Source of the DNA: Beroe ovata
Lineage: Eukaryota; Ctenophora; Nuda; Beroida; Beroidae
Reading direction: 5' to 3'
DNA: 16,166 nt
Assembly: GCA_946803715.1 (NCBI GenBank)
Contig: CAMPET010000133.1
Span: 19,407 to 35,572, forward strand
The notes under the pieces are model-generated. The model saw only the letters and a list, made by a program, of their open reading frames with translations, had not been told where the DNA came from and searched no databases. This document shows positions 1 to 9,264 of the stretch, one piece after another. The position numbers and the translations under genes are program-made. Position 1 is the stretch's first letter, and every line of letters begins with the position of its first letter.

Positions 1-17
1 CCACACACACACACACA

Positions 18-54
<37 letters not shown>

Positions 55-70
55 ACACAAACACACACTC
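1..70. repeat. CA dinucleotide microsatellite
   Basis: The window opens in a nearly pure CA repeat broken by a few GA and AA units, which fades into CA-rich sequence up to about position 95. It is a simple-sequence repeat at the window edge, so its full length cannot be judged. Confidence 0.95.
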
Positions 71-421
71 AGACATACACATACACTCACACACAAATAT
101 TGAGACATTGAGAAAAGTGTATGTGTCACACTTAACTGAATTGCTGACACTTTATCAAATATGGACATGATCGGTGGAATGAGATCGTGGTTATTACAAG
201 TGCTCGTTATCGAATTAGAGCGGTGTTGTTCCATCCCATTGTGGGACATGGGTAGCATAGGGATCTGTGCGTGCTTAGGGATGTTCAAAAAACACATTTT
301 GTCTCCAATCGTCCCCAGACTGTTGTCAGATTTTGCCTTTGGGGGGAACTGAAACAACGCAAAAATTATCTCCAACTCCATCGGGAAACACTGGCTCGTG
401 CCACGCCCTGGCTCCTGCCAG

Positions 422-447
422 ACTGTGTACTGTCAGCAGTACACAGT
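422..447. repeat. perfect 11-bp inverted repeat (hairpin)
   Basis: Arms actgtgtactg (422-432) and cagtacacagt (437-447) are exact reverse complements around a 4-nt loop. A further ACAGTGT/ACACTGT pair follows at about 456-478, so the locus could form a compound hairpin. No transcript or element type is recognised. Confidence 0.8.
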
Positions 448-1362
448 GTGTACACAGTGTTTGCTGCTGACACTGTCCAACAGTTTCACGGTCCCGTCAT
501 TTTAGTGTCGTAACTTGCATGACTGCGTCTTTAACATTGTTATTTTTATACCGTCTGATGAAATTACTGTCGCTATATGGTGATTTCTTACACCCGCTGT
601 TTTTGCCCTATTGCTGTAGAGACATACCACACTTGTTATAGCCCTATCATGCTCTATGGTATGTAAGATTACTGTCACTCTCACTTTGATATGACATCAT
701 AGTTGACAAGATACTATCAACCTGTAGTGTTACTTCAGCTGAGAAACCATACATATACTCGACATCTAACAGACACCCATGTCCAGATAGACCGCAGTGT
801 TGCATCACGTGACGTACACGTGTTGGTATAAGACATGAAACGTGGCCGACACATCGTATAACGGGCCATGTTACACCGCATACACTCTGCCTGAGTATGA
901 CCCTACAGTGGATCTCCTCAAGGGCTCCTCTAAGTGTGTATCCTCAGTGAGGGCTTGTGGCAATGTCACATGTAACTTCATGTTAGTAGAGGAGTAGTTG
1001 AGATGAGGTACTGTTATAGTGAATCGCATCACGGAATTTATTCACCGAATATTTGAACTCGCTGCACTCTTGACTGAAGTACAGGAAGTGTCGACTCGAC
1101 ACATTGGTAACATGCCACTCTCTCTCTCGGCGCCACCGCACGGTACAAAGAGAAGCTCGCCGACAGCTGCATGTAACTGTAATAAGCCGCTACGGCCGCT
1201 GCCGGTGACGAATAATCCCAGTGCTAATGGAATGCGAAGCTGGTAAAACACTGTAATAGTGACAGTGTATGTGTTTGTCTGATATCTACACTGCAAAGAG
1301 GCGGGGATTTTCTATCCATATCCATGACAGAAGCGACTCCGTCCCTCAACCCGAGGGACGCG

Positions 1363-1453
1363 GGACTCTAGGTCGGGGGATTCCAGGCCGGGGGACTCTA
1401 GGTCGGGGGACTCTAGGTCTGCGGCAGCAACCTAGGGTGGACTCTCGGTCGGG
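1363..1453 (+). repeat. degenerate 15-bp tandem repeat
   Basis: Units based on ggactctaggtcggg lie head to tail at 1363-1377, 1378-1392, 1393-1407 and 1408-1422, with a further unit at 1439-1453. The second unit is the most diverged. A 19-bp stretch at 1359-1377 matches the reverse complement of 3778-3796 with one mismatch, so this is one of two related, oppositely oriented arrays in the window. Confidence 0.8.
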
Positions 1454-2413
1454 AATAGCCCGAGATATTTGATGTGCCATGGAGATTCTATCACAAACGA
1501 CTTATAGGCAGTCACTTACTCAACCTCTCTTGCCCATAGATTTGATCTCCTATGATACCTCTACATTATCTAGTACAATATGAATTATGAAATATCCAGG
1601 GATGAGCATAACAGTGTCGAGAGTTAACATTACTAGAGGTCGGCTGCCGAGTGAGTAATAGTAGTGGGCTGACACAATGTAGGCGTGGGAAGACAACAAC
1701 AACAGCTTGGAATCATTGTAACCAGGTAATATGAACAATGGTATCATGGTGGAATGTATGCTCAGCATACGTGGTCCATGAATAACCTAGTCTGCAAAAA
1801 GCACTATCAAACTATTTGCATTCATTATAGTATGATCTTACCAATGTATGTCAATAATCTAAGTTTTACTTGGTTATCATCAATTCACGGCCCCCACCGA
1901 TAACCTGTCCCAATATATTACACCTAGGTAATAAAACCACAGTCACAATGACGTGTCTCCAGTAATTTCGTAGTTCATCAGTATTTCCCCGTGTTAGGTT
2001 CAGTCCTGTCATGGCTCCCTGTCACCAGCCAGTAGCTATGAAGTAGACGTGCAGTTTCGTTAAATTAACGAGTTTTCTCATCAGAATGAAATGTGGCGAA
2101 GTCCACACAACACGAATCGGTAATTTCAGTGATTCATCTTGACTTCTCCTCAGAGAATCACACAAAGTACAGAATCTCAAATCTGGTATTCAGATTATCG
2201 TAGCCACGTATAGTACTACCTTGTTGCCACGTCTTATCAATCATAACAATGGGCATTGTCAAGGGTCTGGATATGAGGGGTTATTCAAACAAACACGCAA
2301 ACTCAATCATTGTCATTCTATTGTTCTGACGTTATCAACAGTCTCATACTACGACGAGAAGAAGTAATAGCGTGTATACCTAATTTCTGATATTCTAGTA
2401 GCTGATGTAGAGA

Positions 2414-2453
2414 GACCAATTAGAAGCTCGTCAGACTAATTAGAAGCTCGTTA
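2414..2453 (+). repeat. 20-bp tandem duplication
   Basis: Two adjacent 20-bp copies (2414-2433 and 2434-2453) differ at two positions. The shared core is aattagaagctcgt. It is a small local duplication with no evident function. Confidence 0.8.
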
Positions 2454-2612
2454 ATACAATAACAGAGTGTTCAATAGTAGTAGAATTCTGATGTATCATG
2501 CCTCTCCCAAGGGAATTAAATTTGGCTGATTGACTGAGTTTAATATGACAGACTGCTCTAAGTCTAATTTTCAGTGTAGAGTGTAGAGTAGTATTATACT
2601 GCTCAAATTTGA

Positions 2613-3200
2613 CCACTGAAAGTGAATGGCGCAGAAATCGAAGTTCGTAGCTCCACAAAGCTCCTCGGAATCACCCTTGACTCCAAGCTGACATGGAATG
2701 AACATATCGAGAACATAAGCAAGAAAGCCAAAGGCATCCTCATGCAGTGCAGGAAGGCAGTTGGTCCCACGTGGGGCCTCTCACCGACCACCATGCGCTG
2801 GATATATGAGGTCATGGTGCGACCCATTCTGGGGTATGGCGCCGCCATATGGATCACGGGAGTGGACAAACAGCACAACCAGAAACTGCTGGCAGGTGTC
2901 CAGAGGCTGGCCAATGTACTCATTACGAGTGCAATGCCCTCCACACCATCAGCAGCACTGAACGTGTTGACTGGCATCCCACCGATCAACCTTTGGCTCA
3001 AAGAAGCAGCGGCTAAGGAAACCCTAAGGTTAAAGTCCCATGGCCATTGGGACCTGCCTCCCGTGGGGAAGCCCTCAATCCGCATAACCAGCCACATCTG
3101 CAACAACGAGAAGTATCTCAGGTCGCTACCCAGAGAGTTAGACTACTCAACACAGGACCACAGGACACCTATCCTAAGTATAGATCAAAAGTTTATAGTG
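2613..3200 (+). mobile_element. LINE reverse-transcriptase C-terminal fragment
   Basis: An open frame of about 195 codons matches the end of a non-LTR retrotransposon polymerase. Visible landmarks are TKLLGITLDSKLTWNEHI, GPTWGLSPTTMRWIYEVMV, RPILGYGAAIW and a thumb/linker region ending in IPPINLWLKEAAAKETLRL. This pattern is typical of Jockey, I and R1-like LINEs, where the thumb precedes an RNase H domain or the 3' end. There is no start codon: an in-frame stop lies at 2610-2612 and homology starts just after it. The catalytic palm, endonuclease and any RNase H are absent. The frame runs intact to an ambiguous base at 3201, after which similarity stops. It is a dead 5'-truncated copy inside the putative SLCO intron, on the opposite strand to that gene. 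The open frame suggests a fairly young insertion. The clade assignment is uncertain. Confidence 0.85.
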
Positions 3201-3201
3201 N

Positions 3202-3350
3202 GCTGACACCACTCCATACCGATGATGAAGGAATGCTTGCGATGGAATGTGCTTACACCAGTTCGTCAGAACAGGGCTGTGTGACGATTGGGTCACTCAT
3301 TCGTCACTAGCCGCAGACACCACTGCATACCGATGACGTAGGAATGCTTG
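3202..3350 (+). repeat. pair of 38-bp direct repeats after the LINE fragment
   Basis: The sequence at 3202-3239 recurs at 3313-3350 with four mismatches (core caccact.cataccgatga). The copies are 111 bp apart. The first starts immediately after the ambiguous base that ends the LINE fragment. They could be a two-unit repeat from the element's 3' tail or a local duplication; I cannot tell which. Confidence 0.75.
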
Positions 3351-3562
3351 TGAAAAAATTCGCTGATACAAAAATATTTTTGAAAGTGAGACACATTTTT
3401 CAGAAGTGAGACCACCCTTCGCAGGGAAAAGAGTGAAATATATGGAAATGGTGAGAGAATTACATCACAACATGAACATTTTCATTTAGTGAAATACAAA
3501 GAGATGGTGAGGTTACCTCACAGCATAGAGTAAGTGGTGGTGAGGAGGGAAATGTAACTCAC
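3351..3562. other. intronic stretch with no gene
   Basis: This is AT-rich sequence between the LINE-associated repeats and SLCO exon 6, with two imperfect short repeats around gaaGTGAGAC (about 3384 and 3404). No open frame or splice-site pair of note is visible. Confidence 0.5.
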
Positions 3563-3696
3563 CCCGGAGAGTCAGTGTTGACTCCATCAATGCTGAGAGT
3601 TGGGCAGTGGATGAGAAATCCAAGCTGTGTGACACAACAGAGTACCCCTATGAAGAACTGGTACTTGGCACATTCCACCCCTGACAACTTTCGCCA
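3563..3696 (-). other. SLCO coding exon 6 (TM9 exon)
   Basis: This exon is easy to miss because it is short and 909 nt downstream of exon 5. Its acceptor is TTATATTTTCAG and its donor GTGAGT. It starts in phase 0 exactly where exon 5 ends (GGLIVK joined to WRKLSGVECAKY) and gives 44 codons plus two bases. The hydrophobic run followed by CPTLSIDGVN matches the position in OATPs where TM9 is followed by the start of the large extracellular loop. Confidence 0.85.
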
Positions 3697-6439
3697 CTGA
3701 AAATATAACGCTATTGTGATATTCCTCGGCTACTTCTAGGGGACTGAGTCCCGTATACCTGCCGCCGACCTACAGTGCCCGACCTAGAGTTCCGCGAAGT
3801 ACCGTCATATACCCGTGTAAACTTGATACGAACTGTATCCGGCGCACACTGTAATATGGGCGTGTAATATGGGCGTGTACTGTACCTTATGTTCAAGTTG
3901 TTTTACCTACATATCGTTATAGTTCACGGTTTTCACCAATGGAAGGTACAAAGTGTGATAAAATTCATTCCCCAGTGTTTGTTAAGTCGTCTACATAGAG
4001 ACATAGACTATCACTCAATATTACATCCTCTGACATTTAATTAAATATTTTCCCATTCAATGCTAAATTAGATTCATGTCCCCTTAGCCATGCGAAACCT
4101 AATAAATACAATGGGGTTTTCCTACTGAAAGGGAGTAAGTACGTCTTGACTTCTTGACGACGAGTAATTGAATCAGTTGATCAGAGTACAATGCTGCTAG
4201 ACCGTAGAGACTGGTGTGTAATTTCTCCCCCCCCGACCATTTCGAAGTTATGATTGATATAATTTCTGCCGTGTCCTATTATCATGGAACAGTATTTCAA
4301 TATCAAAAAGTTGTTATTGATGGTCATTCACCTACCTATAACAAAACGAACCAGGCGCTGTGATAACAAGCACATATGCATTATGCTGAATGCATCACTA
4401 AATTTAGATTGTACTAATTTGATTCATCAAGCAGTCATCAGTTTGAAGTGATCGAACATCATACAATATAATAGAGCAGCATCTAATACAACTGCCATGG
4501 TATACGGTTACGCGTGAGTAGGACAATTTGAACTCTCTCTCTCACACACCCAATAAAGATGATTTGATCCAAATTGAACTCTCATTATAATACGATGAGC
4601 ATTACCTTGACAATAAGTCCCCCAATCACTATGCCACCCGCAGCACCCGGCACAATCACCCCACCTGTCACATACGCTGCCATTGAACTCGTCAACCTGA
4701 GTGTGTGTGTGTATGTGAGTGGTGACATAGTATAATACCATAGGACACAAACGCAGGACACAAACAATAAACACGATACATCACGACATTCCATGAAAAC
4801 TGTTAATAAAATAAGGTGTATCATGTGTTCTTATTACCCGAACTGCGACTCGACAAGTTTAGGTAACCACGCAGCAAACGCTGAGACGATAAGGGAGTCT
4901 GATATTGATCCGATGACGACCAGTACGTAGACCGGGTTGGTAAGAACACTCCGCAATAGAGGGAACATCTCCTTCAGAAGTTGCATGAACGTCATGTTCT
5001 GAAAAGTTATGTGTGACTCGGCCTGTTTGCCCAATGGGCAGTGATGTCAACAATTATGTTGTCTCAGCTTGGTCAAAATCAAAAGTGCTATAGGAGACTG
5101 GAGAGATGAAACCTACGAATATCATGCAATGTCAAGCGCCAAATATTCCCAAAAAAGCAGTTCCAATAGAAAATCCAACACAGAATGAAGCGACATAATT
5201 TGAAAGAAGCTTTTACAGCAAGTTGGGCTCACCTCGGCTTTTTGATCTGGGATATCAAGGGCCTAAAATTAATGCTATTAATCGTTTTGAAGAAGTAACT
5301 GAGGAATGCCTGCTTATTTGAAATCAAGTTCATGCAATCAGAAGGGTATCGTTGTTTGGAGAAGGTACAAAGATAGGTAATATCAAACAAAAGCTTACAT
5401 CTCGTTGGAATACTGTTCAATGCTGCTAAAGAAGATGCTACACAGTATAGAAAATTGATATAGAAGTGCATTCTTGCACTAATTCCATGCAACAAACCTC
5501 TTCAAGCTCATTCGTAACTTGTATATTAAGCTCCAGCTTTTTCTTTTTCACCTCTTCACACTCTGGTAACTTGGGACAATGTGTGATGTTAGCAATTTTT
5601 CAGATCCTTCACTTTCTGAATCGGTGATATCATAAATAATAACTATTCAAAATATTAACCTGGGCAGGGAAAAGAAGAAGCAGACAGCCGAAGATATAGC
5701 CAAGAACAGCACAAACAAGAAAGCCCAACCACCATGCTCCAACCCAATTAGTGTCCTCATTAGTTAGTCCCTCTGGAGGTTCCCCAAGTGTCTTGTAATA
5801 ACTTAAGAAAACACCTCCAAGAACAAAGCCAAGTGCTGGGGCAATAGCACCAATAGCATATGAAATTCCAAAATAGACACTGACTCTATCAGGAGGAAAT
5901 ATTTCATCGCAAAATGTAGTCCCAGCTGTATAAACAGGTGATGCCCCAAAACCTATCAATATTGAACCTACTGACAACAGATTATATGCACCAGGATTGC
6001 CAAGTTCCTCTGTACATGTGGATCCTGGTACATCTGACTGTCCTTCATCACATAAATACAAATCTGTGGTATCTGAGGTAGCAACAACATTGCTGCTAGC
6101 GAATATGAAATGAGACAATGCAAACAGCAATGATCCAGTTGCAAGCAAAACCATTCCTAGGCCAAGTGTTCTAGGCTTATGTGAACTTCCAAAATGGGAG
6201 ACTAATAGCACTGTAACAGCTACTGCTATATCATAATAACTAGGAAACATAGCTGCCTTTGCACTAGACATCTGGAATTCCACTTGTATTGTTGATAGGA
6301 CAACATTTAGAAAGCCAGAAACAACCATTGATTGAGCAATGATACAACCACACCATAGTATGAAGTAAAACATTGGAGTGAATAACCGGCGAGATTTTTT
6401 CACTGTTTGGGAAGGGGGAACATCAAACCCTGATTCCAT
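3563..6439 (-). CDS. SLCO/OATP-family organic anion transporter, 5' two-thirds (partial)
   Basis: This is a plasma-membrane 12-TM transporter of the organic anion transporting polypeptide family, which moves amphipathic organic anions. Six coding exons join in frame: 6439-5660, 5569-5498, 5262-5233, 5022-4838, 4696-4606 and 3696-3563, giving about 430 residues against roughly 640-720 for the family. Exon 1 carries TM1-6, including the OATP signature as NWVGAWWLGFL near residue 240. Exons 2-3 form the charged intracellular loop. Exon 4 carries TM7 (AFAAWLPKLVESQFG), exon 5 TM8 (GGVIVPGAAGGIVIGGLIVK) and exon 6 TM9 (CAKYQFFIGVLCCVTQLGF). The start is the ATG at 6439, four bases after an acceptor (TTTGTAG at 6444), rather than an ATG further upstream that lies in the presumed intron. 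Exon 6 ends in phase 2 at a GTGAGT donor. The Kazal-like loop and TM10-12 are not seen and presumably lie beyond the left edge. Confidence 0.9.
3740..3796 (-). repeat. diverged, inverted copy of the 15-bp repeat
   Basis: On the minus strand, 3796-3778 reads as one unit of the 1363-1453 array (19 bp, one mismatch), followed by a second, more diverged unit. At 3740-3752 there is a 13-bp palindrome, gggactgagtccc. It lies within SLCO intron 5. Confidence 0.6.
3797..4605. other. SLCO intron 5, no gene seen
   Basis: This is the remainder of the 909-nt intron between SLCO exons 5 and 6. It includes a 13-bp perfect tandem duplication (gtaatatgggcgt, 3851-3863 and 3864-3876). No exon, RNA gene or mobile element is recognised. 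Confidence 0.6.
4697..4720 (-). repeat. CA microsatellite forming the SLCO exon 5 acceptor tract
   Basis: On the gene strand, a run of CA repeats ends in CTCAG at 4697, directly before exon 5 (first base 4696). The usual pyrimidine tract is therefore replaced by a dinucleotide microsatellite. CA repeats near splice sites are known to influence splicing in animals through hnRNP L-type proteins; any effect here is inference. Confidence 0.75.
5233..5262 (-). other. SLCO 30-nt microexon (exon 3)
   Basis: The ten codons ALDIPDQKAE are flanked by an acceptor (AATTTTAG) and a donor (GTGAGC). Both junctions are phase 0, so including or skipping the exon keeps the frame. It falls in the variable cytoplasmic loop between TM6 and TM7. 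I infer it from splice sites and frame compatibility rather than from sequence conservation. Confidence 0.65.
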
Positions 6440-6443
6440 TGTC

Positions 6444-7060
6444 CTACAAACAGAATGACATGTTAGTAGAAAATCAAATAGAAACAACAAATAGAAATAT
6501 GTAACACTCATTTGCAGGAGTCAGGAGTGGGTATAATTTACCACATGTATTTCATCCGATAATTAATATCATGTCTCTATGAAATTGCACAATATCATAG
6601 CTATATAATTAAACATACTAGATCCTAAAAGACTTAATTCACTGAACCATTAACAGAATAGAAATTTCAAAATCAACTATTCAAAATCAAGTATTCAATC
6701 AACTATCAAATAGTCAACAGCTAACAAAAAGGGGTGTAGAGATGAAAGATGTGAGATTGTGTCAAGCGAAGGGATCTTACAGAGTATGAAAAATAACAAT
6801 TGAAATTGACTCACAAATTCTAACCTTACAGGTAAAAATTTGGCGTTGTTGATCAATCATGTGATATTGAGCGCTCAGGTTTCCGTATCCCGGTCAAAAA
6901 GTTCAGTGGCTCTGCGTGCGGCGTTTAGTGATCACCTATATTGCAGTGAAATCTCAAATCATGAATAAAACTCATAAATTGTCATTTTACCTCATACCTG
7001 GAGATGCTATGTGCAATGCCAGACCGCTGCACTGAGAATAAGTTTGCGCCGCGCGCGCAA
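6444..7060 (-). promoter_or_regulatory. SLCO 5'UTR intron and probable promoter region
   Basis: An acceptor-like TGTTTGTAG ends at 6444, so the first coding exon starts at 6443. A good donor context on the minus strand, CAG then GTATGAG, places a possible 5'UTR exon ending at 6998, with a 554-nt intron (6997-6444). Just upstream is a CpG-rich patch at 7046-7058. No TATA box is evident. The transcription start is not determined. Confidence 0.4.
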
Positions 7061-7144
7061 AACGAAATTCTTGACAAGGTTCATCATCGATTGACAACAT
7101 TACCATAGGTCTTTTTTAATTCTTACACGAGCTGCAATTAAAAG

Positions 7145-7200
7145 TGCCCGGGCGGCGCTTCAATTACGCAAAGCCGCGCGCACGGCGCTCCAGGATCGCC
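7145..7200. promoter_or_regulatory. CpG-rich patch
   Basis: A GC-rich island (gcccgggcggcgc, gccgcgcgcacggcgc) stands out in AT-rich surroundings, close to a second patch at 7046-7058. It lies upstream of the SLCO gene and could be a CpG promoter, or the GC-rich end of an unrecognised repeat. Its role is inferred from position and composition only. Confidence 0.3.
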
Positions 7201-7603
7201 ACAAAACTTCGCTTTCGCTTTTGAGATGATATGAACAATGAATAAAAATGAATTATATGTTGTATTGTTGTAACATTGTAGATGAATCAGAATAGGAAAT
7301 GGGTTCAAACTTATCAACACTACTTATTGCAACGAAACCATGCATATAATACAACTCATTCTATTTATGATTCTTCTTTAGTGTTTAGCCAACAGCAACA
7401 CCAAGACTTTTCACTAAATATGATCTTGAACATCAACATAATCAAAATAATTTCATTGTTAGAATCAATCTGTTGAAGAAATTTGCCATGCAAAGTAGGG
7501 AAGTATTTGAGATGATTCGATGATGTCATGATGAGTACAAGTGAATGAGGTATAGCACATAAATCAAAAATCATTCCTTACACACCCCACCAGTTAACTG
7601 ACA

Positions 7604-7676
7604 GGCTCAGATTCAAAACTTTCACTCACTGGGTTGTAAAAATCAGTGATCCCTGACCCAGCCTACCAACTGAGTC
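7604..7676 (-). repeat. tRNA-like promoter remnant, possible SINE head
   Basis: On the minus strand, TGACTCAGTTGG within 7676-7661 resembles a tRNA D-arm/A box. GTTTTGAATCTGAGCC (7619-7604) resembles a degenerate B box. About 40 nt separate them, close to normal tRNA geometry. A proper acceptor stem and full cloverleaf are not evident, so this is not an intact tRNA gene. A decayed tRNA-derived SINE is the best explanation. Confidence 0.3.
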
Positions 7677-7923
7677 AAAAATCTAGTATCTCTTTACTAG
7701 CCCAAACGATCTTATAGTCATCATTCATTAACCTGTTTGTCCTTTTTCGCTCAAAGAAGTCAAGACAGTGTGGTCTTATCTCTAAATTAGTAAATGTGTA
7801 GTTATTATTAAAGGCATCAGCTGAGTTCTGCCAATGTACATCATGAGTGTGGCATTATCAGATTTATCATCAAAAGTAAAACCACCTACATGTGATCTGT
7901 GACCATTTATTCTGGAATGGAGC

Positions 7924-8187
7924 TTAGTTGATATTTTCCAGTTTAGTGCTTCTTACATAGGTAACATTCCTCACAGTAAATGATACGATATTCCAAGTTT
8001 TACAGTTCCCATTTGGGGTATCATGCATTCCTCCTGAAGCTGTGGGTCTGATTGTATTGCTATTAGACATAAGTCTACAATATTTACATTGCCTACCTTC
8101 AATATTCTTAGGCCGCTTAAGGGGGCACAGCAAGTGGTTGCATGTAAATCTTCTGAAAGTGCGAAGCTTCTTCTTTTTAGGATTATG
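7924..8187 (-). pseudogene. possible decayed transposase C-terminus
   Basis: An 87-codon frame without a start codon (in-frame TGA just upstream) carries a Cys-rich, basic segment: TCNHLLCPLKRPKN followed by EGRQCKYCRLMSNSN. The CxxC preceded by a Lys/Arg-rich stretch and a histidine recalls the C-terminal zinc-binding tail of PiggyBac-type transposases. Later cysteines expected in that domain are mostly missing. No DDE core or terminal repeats are seen. The call is tentative; it could be chance. Confidence 0.2.
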
Positions 8188-9143
8188 TCACACAGATTTT
8201 TGGTGTTCTGTTAACCACCCCTATTGGTTTCTCATCACCAGACCAAGCATTAGATCTCAGTAATAATGAATTTGAATCTTTTACCAACTTATGGATCTAC
8301 TTAGTAGCTGGTCCAAATGTTTGGACCCATGAAACCCTGTTGGGAGGACTTTCAATTGAGAGATCATGAGTTAGATGCAGCCCAACGGTTTACTCAACAA
8401 AGTGTACAGGAAGCTGTGCGGGAGGGTAAAATAAGGAGCTGCCGCCCATTGCAGTGAAGTCTTGGGCAAATAAAGTATGGATTACACTTCCTTAACCATC
8501 ACTGACTTGATTACTTGAAGTCTTTGACTCCTGTCATTCGCTATAGAGCTGTTGGAATAAAAAAGGGTCTATTCAGAGTTTTAGTGATTCAAGATGATAA
8601 TTGATTAAGCGCCTGATATATATGAGTGTCCTTCAAGAAATGATAATAAAGGGATGAGTATTTCCTGAATGTAAGTTAAGCACCTTTTAGCTGCAGTTGT
8701 CCTAATTCCAATTCCATTTAGGAATTCTGAAATATTTCCTTCCAAATCGTCACTGAAGATTGATTTAACACCATGAAACATTATGTTTGCCCAATATCAA
8801 TCGTTGTTTGACTTCGATCTTCTTACACTCTTGTGATTCCGCAATTGAGCACTCTCGTCTTGGAATGACGACAATTCAACAATTATTTAATGCTCCATTA
8901 TGTAATCGAGTACTTTCGTTGGATTATCAACAAACCAGACAACCCATTCGGATTGGACAACTCTGATTCACCCTCGGTAACGCAGCACACGCCCTAGCAC
9001 CACACCACACTCCCACGCAGCACACCGAGGATCTAATTATCTAATTTTTCGGATTTTAAGCATTTTAGAATATCATTTCAAATTTACGACATTTGATTGT
9101 GACCAAATTTATAACGTATCATTCTTTCATTCTATCCATTGAG
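8188..9143. other. intergenic spacer, PARP16 upstream region
   Basis: No exon is supportable. It includes an 8-bp inverted repeat (ggtccaaa/tttggacc, 8310-8327) and a short C/A-rich segment at about 8980-9030 that stands out in AT-rich DNA. Possible 5'UTR donors for PARP16 are at 8977 (GTAACG) and 9144 (GTGTAT). The PARP16 promoter should lie here, but no core element is obvious. Confidence 0.45.
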
Positions 9144-9264
9144 GTGTATCTGAGAATTTTCCATTTTTGCCCCAATAGCCAATAATTGCTTTATAGAATT
9201 GATCTTCAAGGATGCCCTATTTTCAAGTTCTATCTTTGATATATTATTCACTTCAGGTACTCGT

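Larger units (their letters stand above)
71..2612. other. non-coding stretch, probably SLCO intron
   Basis: I find no supportable exon here on either strand. The open frames are short, lack family resemblance and are not flanked by convincing splice sites. I searched the minus strand for the cysteine-rich Kazal loop and last membrane segments of the SLCO transporter and did not see them. The stretch contains a strong hairpin at 422-447, two CACGTG motifs near 809-825, a degenerate 15-bp tandem repeat at 1363-1453 and a 20-bp duplication at 2414-2453. It is most simply read as part of a long SLCO intron. Confidence 0.55.

Noticed and set aside
161-684. Several 60-80 codon frames on both strands
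   Set aside because: They overlap each other, have no family resemblance and no convincing splice sites, and lie in repeat-rich DNA.
1042-1296. 84-codon minus-strand frame with several cysteines, considered as the missing SLCO Kazal exon
   Set aside because: The cysteine spacing and surrounding residues do not match the Kazal-like pattern of OATPs, and no matching phase-2 acceptor precedes it.
2603-3106. 167-codon minus-strand open frame
   Set aside because: It is the antisense shadow of the LINE reverse-transcriptase frame, which has clear family motifs on the plus strand.
9199-9264. Upstream in-frame ATG that would extend PARP16 by 22 residues
   Set aside because: The extension runs through an acceptor-like TTCACTTCAG, is not similar to PARP16, and family homology begins after the ATG at 9265.
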